This document shows positions 4,881 to 7,232 of a stretch of 7,232 nucleotides of DNA, in pieces. Under the pieces are notes generated by a model. The model did no database searches. It was not told the origin of the DNA and saw nothing but the letters and a program-made list of their open reading frames with translations. Made by a program: the position numbers and the translations under genes. Source of the DNA: Verrucomicrobiales bacterium (GTDB lineage Bacteria; Verrucomicrobiota; Verrucomicrobiia; Verrucomicrobiales; Verrucomicrobiaceae); assembly GCA_003453085.1 (NCBI GenBank), contig DMMK01000321.1:1-7232 (forward strand), in the 5' to 3' direction. Every line of letters starts with the position of its first letter. The first letter of the stretch is position 1.

Positions 4881-4952
4881 TGGACGAGGACGGTAATGCT
4901 CCGTCACTTGCTGGATGCGAGCCAGCCGTGCAAACTTCTACACTACAAGCCC
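4881..4952 (-). tRNA. tRNA-Ala (anticodon CGC), G55 type
   Basis: Anticodon stem GCTGG/CCAGC with loop CTCGCAT; D-stem GTGT/GCAC with loop AGAAGTTT; T-stem GACGG/CCGTC with loop AGCATTA, the same loop as tRNA-Tyr. Acceptor GGGCTTG/CTCGTCC pairs at five of seven positions and includes G3-T70, the alanine identity wobble. A73 is followed by CC and TTTTT. Confidence 0.88.
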
Positions 4953-4973
4953 TTCTGGAAAATGGATCGAGGC

Positions 4974-5084
4974 CATGGAACGTGGGGACAGACAGCCTGC
5001 CCGGACCTAACATTCCGGCGGGGCGATCTTGTGTCCCCTGGAATGTGGTGGGCGATCCTCTGCGGCGAGTCCCCACGCTCCATG
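4974..5084 (-). ncRNA. 111-nt element closed by a 16-bp stem, unassigned
   Basis: On the minus strand 5084-5069 (from CATGGAGC) pairs along 16 positions, one of them G-T, with 4989-4974 (ending TTCCATG). The interior holds CATTCC/GGAATG (6 bp) enclosing GGGG/CCCC, and GATCGCCC occurs twice. An alternative fold gives an acceptor-like GGGGACA/TGTCCCC with A73 (5038-4983) around a CCGGA/TCCGG arm whose 8-nt loop ATGTTAGG contains GTT (Asn), which would be a tRNA without D- or T-arms. It occupies the position just before tRNA-Ala. No protein frame is convincing. Confidence 0.55.
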
Positions 5085-5093
5085 ATGATTGGC

Positions 5094-5122
5094 GCGGCGG
5101 GTGGTTTATCTGCCACCGCCGC
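5094..5122 (-). ncRNA. GC-rich hairpin at the array head
   Basis: GCGGCGGTGG pairs with CCA-C-CCGCCGC (10 bp with one bulged C) around loop CAGATAAA. It lies between the 111-nt element and the long hairpin upstream, with no U-run after it on the minus strand. Confidence 0.5.
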
Positions 5123-5128
5123 TCTTTG

Positions 5129-5177
5129 GAATGGCCGCAGAAGCTCACTCGATACGGATGAACTTGTGCGGCCATTC
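5129..5177 (-). ncRNA. Long near-perfect hairpin at the array head
   Basis: GAATGGCCGCA pairs perfectly with TGCGGCCATTC (11 bp). After a C-C mismatch, AAGTTCA pairs with TGAGCTT (7 bp, one G-T), leaving an 11-nt loop TCCGTATCGAG. Eighteen pairs in 49 nt is stronger than any tRNA arm here. There is no U-run, so it is not an obvious terminator; a stable RNA or a recognition or processing site is possible. Confidence 0.6.
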
Positions 5178-5180
5178 ATG

Positions 5181-5232
5181 CGTGACGTGTTAAATTCACC
5201 TTTTAGTTAGGTAAGGTTTCAGTCACGTCACG
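5181..5232. repeat. 9-bp inverted repeat CGTGACGTG/CACGTCACG
   Basis: Perfect 9-bp arms at 5181-5189 and 5224-5232 with a 34-nt AT-richer centre. They mark the upstream (high-coordinate) edge of the island-like sequence. This could be a regulator site at the array promoter or the limit of a mobile segment. No promoter boxes were clear enough to call. Confidence 0.45.
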
Positions 5233-5534
5233 TCTGAATAGAACGAACACCGCTGCCACGCACGGGAGGAGGGGGTTAACCTCGTCGCTGGCGTCGCACC
5301 CGCAGGGTATTTCACGGCGGATGTTTCGGTGTTTATGGCACACCTTCCGGGAAGCCTCTTCGTGATGTCGGGAAAGGGGCGCGGACTCTCTGCATTCAGC
5401 TTGAATGCTTAGGAAATACTACGCGCTTGATAGTGTCAAAAATTCATCTTCACAGAGTGCACGAAACGGTGCTTTCACCGGGTCTTGTGCAGGCCGTTGC
5501 ATGGCCTCATCTGCGAGTGTCATTCGGGGTCTCA

Positions 5535-5563
5535 CTCCGGCGTCTGGGCGACAGACGCCGGAG
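5535..5563. terminator. Perfect 12-bp hairpin, terminator candidate
   Basis: CTCCGGCGTCTG and CAGACGCCGGAG enclose loop GGCGA. On the plus strand CTTTGACG follows, a weak U-run; on the minus strand there is none. It could end a plus-strand RNA made of the hairpins at 5392-5506, or be a stem within such an RNA. Confidence 0.45.
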
Positions 5564-5683
5564 CTTTGACGTGTTAGCGACCCCGTCCAGGTGAGGGGGG
5601 CTCAGGGGTATGGGTTGTTAGAGGAATGGATGGGTGGAAAGATCTTCCGGTCGGTGGGGGTGGTGCGGGATCTGCGGGCAAGC

Positions 5684-5723
5684 AAAAAGCCCTGCCGCCT
5701 TTCGAGAGGCGAGCAGGGCTTTT
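5684..5723. terminator. Strong bidirectional intrinsic terminator
   Basis: AAAAGCCCTGC pairs perfectly with GCAGGGCTTTT (11 bp), continued after one bulged A by CGCCT/AGGCG. The minus strand reads into TTTTTGC and the plus strand into TTTTAAA. On the minus strand it could end the transcript from the metal-binding protein gene, about 310 nt upstream, or a small RNA in between. It also shields the island from the right flank. Confidence 0.8.
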
Positions 5724-6034
5724 AAAGGGCCGGTTCTGGGTAAAACCTGCGGCTTAGCCGCACTGCTCGTGGACCTCCCTGTTCGGGGTGCTTTGATACA
5801 TCTCGTCATGGCCCAGGCCTGTAATGCCTGCTTCCAATCCGATGCCAAAACTCCCTGCTCGACACTCGGGGAGTGCTCTGAGGCTGGAGGAGTTGGTGGC
5901 TATGGGTTTCATGGAAGTGCGTGCTGAAGGTAGGTGGAGTTTGACACAGTCTTTAAAGACGTCAAATTCAAATAATCATTTTTTTTATCAATGGTTAACT
6001 CAGTTCGAACTTTTGTCCTTAGGTCTTCCTAGAG

Positions 6035-6946
6035 TCACGGGAAAGCTTTATCCAGGGCCTCAATATTGGCCTTCATGACGCTGAAGAAGTCGCCTGTTTC
6101 CGGGACGTTGCCACAGGGGGCAAAGACGAGGCTTTGAATGCCGAGAGCGTTGAGTTTGGTCACGCTTGCAGGGGACGGGGTGCCTTCCCAGAGCATGTGC
6201 TTGGCCGGGTGTTTGGCGAGGATGGCCTGGAGGTCGGCTATGGCTTTGTCATCGGGTACGGTCTCCGGTTCCCAAAGGACGGACTGGAGGTTGAGATCGT
6301 AACGGCGCGCAAGGTATTGGTAAACAGGATGGGAGGCGACTAGCGGGGTTTTACCAATGCGTTTGCCCAAGCCTAACAAACGATGATCTAAATCAGTGAG
6401 ATCCTTTTTCAAGGCTTCGAATCGCTGGGCGATGGTATCCTTTGCGGTGGCGGGGGCCACGGCCTGCAGAGCTTTGGAGACTTCCTGAGCCTGGAGAATG
6501 GCCTGCTGAAAGTCGAGCCAGGTGGTGAAGGCGGTGCCGCTGTGGCTGTGCTCTCCACCGGGGCCGTGGCTGTGGGTGGTGGCATCCTTGACCTCGATGT
6601 ATTGGTCTGAATAGGGGCTCCCGGTATTGATGACTTTTTCATCGGGCAGGGTGGTGCTGTCCACCCACTTGGAGTAGCTGGCACCGTTCATGAAGATGAG
6701 GTCGGCCCCCTGATACTTGGCCAAGGTGTCATCATCGGGCTGCCAAAAGGCGGGGTCTTCATCCGCCGGGGCAGGGAAGTGTACATCCACCAGATCGGCC
6801 CCCAGGCGCTGGGCAAAGTACTGCAGCGGGTAGTTGGCCACATAGACCTGGGGCTTGCCGCTTTTGGCAACGGCTGCGGGAGTGCTGGCGGCGGGTTTGC
6901 AACTGGCGACGGCCAGCAGGCAAGAGAGGGCAAGGAGGGCTTTCAT
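6035..6946 (-). CDS. ZnuA/TroA-like metal ABC transporter substrate-binding lipoprotein
   Basis: A 303-residue cluster A-I type substrate-binding protein, which captures Zn2+ or Mn2+ outside the cytoplasmic membrane for an ABC importer. The ATG at 6946 is chosen because it opens a lipoprotein signal peptide ending VAS-C16; an upstream extension would bury it. Visible features: YVANYPLQYFAQRL (35-48), ADLIFMNGASYSKW (81-94), a histidine-rich loop (about 125-135, HSHGPGGEHSH), SHPVYQYL (205-212) with H206, WEPETVPDD (225-233), and a C-terminal segment near 275-298. The first canonical ligand is missing: DPHxY is DPAFW (64-68). No Shine-Dalgarno site is seen. No permease or ATPase gene lies in the window. 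Its start is 92 nt after the hydroxy-acid enzyme gene on the same strand, which need not mean an operon. It looks like ordinary flanking chromosome. Confidence 0.9.
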   Translation of the reverse strand: MKALLALSCLLAVASCKPAASTPAAVAKSGKPQVYVANYPLQYFAQRLGADLVDVHFPAPADEDPAFWQPDDDTLAKYQGADLIFMNGASYSKWVDSTTLPDEKVINTGSPYSDQYIEVKDATTHSHGPGGEHSHSGTAFTTWLDFQQAILQAQEVSKALQAVAPATAKDTIAQRFEALKKDLTDLDHRLLGLGKRIGKTPLVASHPVYQYLARRYDLNLQSVLWEPETVPDDKAIADLQAILAKHPAKHMLWEGTPSPASVTKLNALGIQSLVFAPCGNVPETGDFFSVMKANIEALDKAFP

Positions 6947-7038
6947 GAAAAGGGGAGGTCTGGAGGTTTGTGCCGGGGAATGGATTCGCCTCGCGGTGAG
7001 AAGGAACGTGCCGAAGTGGGCGGATGTTGCCTCCGGCT

Positions 7039-7232
7039 TCAGCGTTGCCAAAGGATGTCGGGCGTGATCTGGTTCACGGTTGCACATCCGGTTAGGCCCA
7101 TGGCGACCTCGAATTCGGCCCGAAGAATGTTCAGCACGTGGGCAACGCCGATGGGGCCTGCGACGCTGAGGCCGAAGATGTAGGGCCTGCCGACGAGGAC
7201 TGCGCTGGCACCGAGGGCGAGTGCGTGGAGGA
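7039..7232 (-). CDS. FMN-dependent alpha-hydroxy-acid oxidase/dehydrogenase, C-terminal part
   Basis: Only the last 63 residues are inside the window; the start lies beyond the right edge. They read LHALALGASAVLVGRPYIFG, then a segment containing GVAHVLNILRAEFEVAMGLTG and CATVNQITPDIL. This matches the end of the LldD/glycolate oxidase/lactate monooxygenase family: ALGA-x-AVLVGRPY is the FMN phosphate-binding strand and helix, and the GV-x-VL-x-x-LR-x-E-x-x-x-x-M-x-LTGC helix follows. These enzymes oxidise 2-hydroxy acids such as lactate or glycolate to 2-oxo acids. Which substrate this one uses cannot be told from the fragment. The TGA stop is at 7039-7041. Confidence 0.9.
   Translation of the reverse strand, partial: LHALALGASAVLVGRPYIFGLSVAGPIGVAHVLNILRAEFEVAMGLTGCATVNQITPDILWQR

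Larger units (their letters stand above)
5233..6034. other. 800-nt stretch without a convincing gene, rich in hairpins
   Basis: No open frame here looks like a real protein in either direction. Besides the two terminator-like hairpins listed separately it holds GCATTCA-GCT-TGAATGC (5392-5408), a nested hairpin with CGGTG-CTTT-CACCG inside TGCAC/GTGCA (5458-5491), GGCC-GTTGCAT-GGCC (5492-5506), TGCGGC-TTA-GCCGCA (5748-5762), and an AT-rich dyad at 5940-5966 containing the palindrome GTCTTTAAAGAC, just downstream of the metal-binding protein gene. One or two non-coding RNAs are possible, but I recognise none of the common families (tmRNA, RNase P RNA, SRP RNA, 6S RNA). Confidence 0.5.

Noticed and set aside
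2240..5232. CRISPR-like array
   Set aside because: The repetition is of tRNA folds with different sequences; there is no constant repeat with unique spacers.
560..5255. A 13-base match (GAACGAACACCGC) shared in opposite orientation by the region upstream of the HNH gene and the region just outside the array head
   Set aside because: One 13-base match is about what chance allows in 7 kb, and the flanking bases do not align, so it is not claimed as a terminal repeat.
5814..5830. CAGGC-CTGTAAT-GCCTG, which looks like a tRNA-Tyr anticodon arm on the plus strand
   Set aside because: No acceptor, D or T arm can be drawn at the right distances.
5634..5927. A 97-codon open frame on the plus strand
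   Set aside because: It runs straight through the strong terminator hairpin at 5684-5723, its protein resembles nothing and has low complexity; most likely chance.
5233..6034. tmRNA, RNase P RNA, SRP RNA or 6S RNA in the gene-free stretch
   Set aside because: The conserved core motifs of these RNAs were looked for by eye on both strands and not found; a GGAAGCAG stretch near 5835 lacks the SRP tetraloop context.

Overview
The window reads like a bacterial accessory island set in ordinary chromosomal sequence. The organism is probably of the Verrucomicrobiota/Planctomycetota type. That guess is weak and rests on protein style, starts mostly without Shine-Dalgarno sites, and a lipoprotein metal-binding protein with a DPAFW motif. 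No ribosomal RNA or other taxonomic marker is present. Every gene lies on the minus strand, so transcription runs from high to low coordinates.

Right flank (7232 to 6035): the C-terminal end of an FMN-dependent alpha-hydroxy-acid oxidase/dehydrogenase, then a ZnuA-like metal-binding lipoprotein. From 6034 to 5233 there is no convincing gene, but there are several strong hairpins, including a bidirectional-terminator-like one at 5684-5723 and a run of hairpins at 5392-5563.

Island (about 5232 to 1): it opens with long inverted-repeat or hairpin elements (5232-4974). Then come eight tightly packed tRNA genes (Ala, Met/Ile2, Tyr, Arg, Ser, Ile, Phe, Gly), an Rnl5/DraRnl-type RNA ligase with its own terminator, and nine more tRNA genes (His, Cys, Pro, Met, Leu, Arg, Ser, Glu, Lys) plus one unassigned folded element. 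The island continues with an RtcB-type RNA ligase and a partial HNH-family protein that runs off the left edge. Most tRNA spacers are 4-22 nt and many carry a short U-run straight after the tRNA 3' end.

The main observation is in the tRNAs. Fifteen of seventeen have G at T-loop position 55 (NGC in place of the usual TTC). The same fifteen have AG, not GG, at D-loop positions 18-19 (two of them less cleanly). The two tRNAs with a normal TTCGAAT T-loop (Glu, Leu) keep the normal GG. Position 54 also changes together with 58 (T/A, A/T, G/G, C/C). These are coordinated changes of the tRNA elbow, while identity signals (G3:U70 in Ala, U73 in Cys, long arm and G73 in Ser, the extra -1 base in His) are kept. 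With two RNA ligases of different end chemistry in the same array, the simplest inference is a tRNA repair and replacement island that supplies elbow-altered tRNAs and reseals cut ones. It may act against tRNA-cutting toxins or in phage conflict. That function is inferred, not shown.
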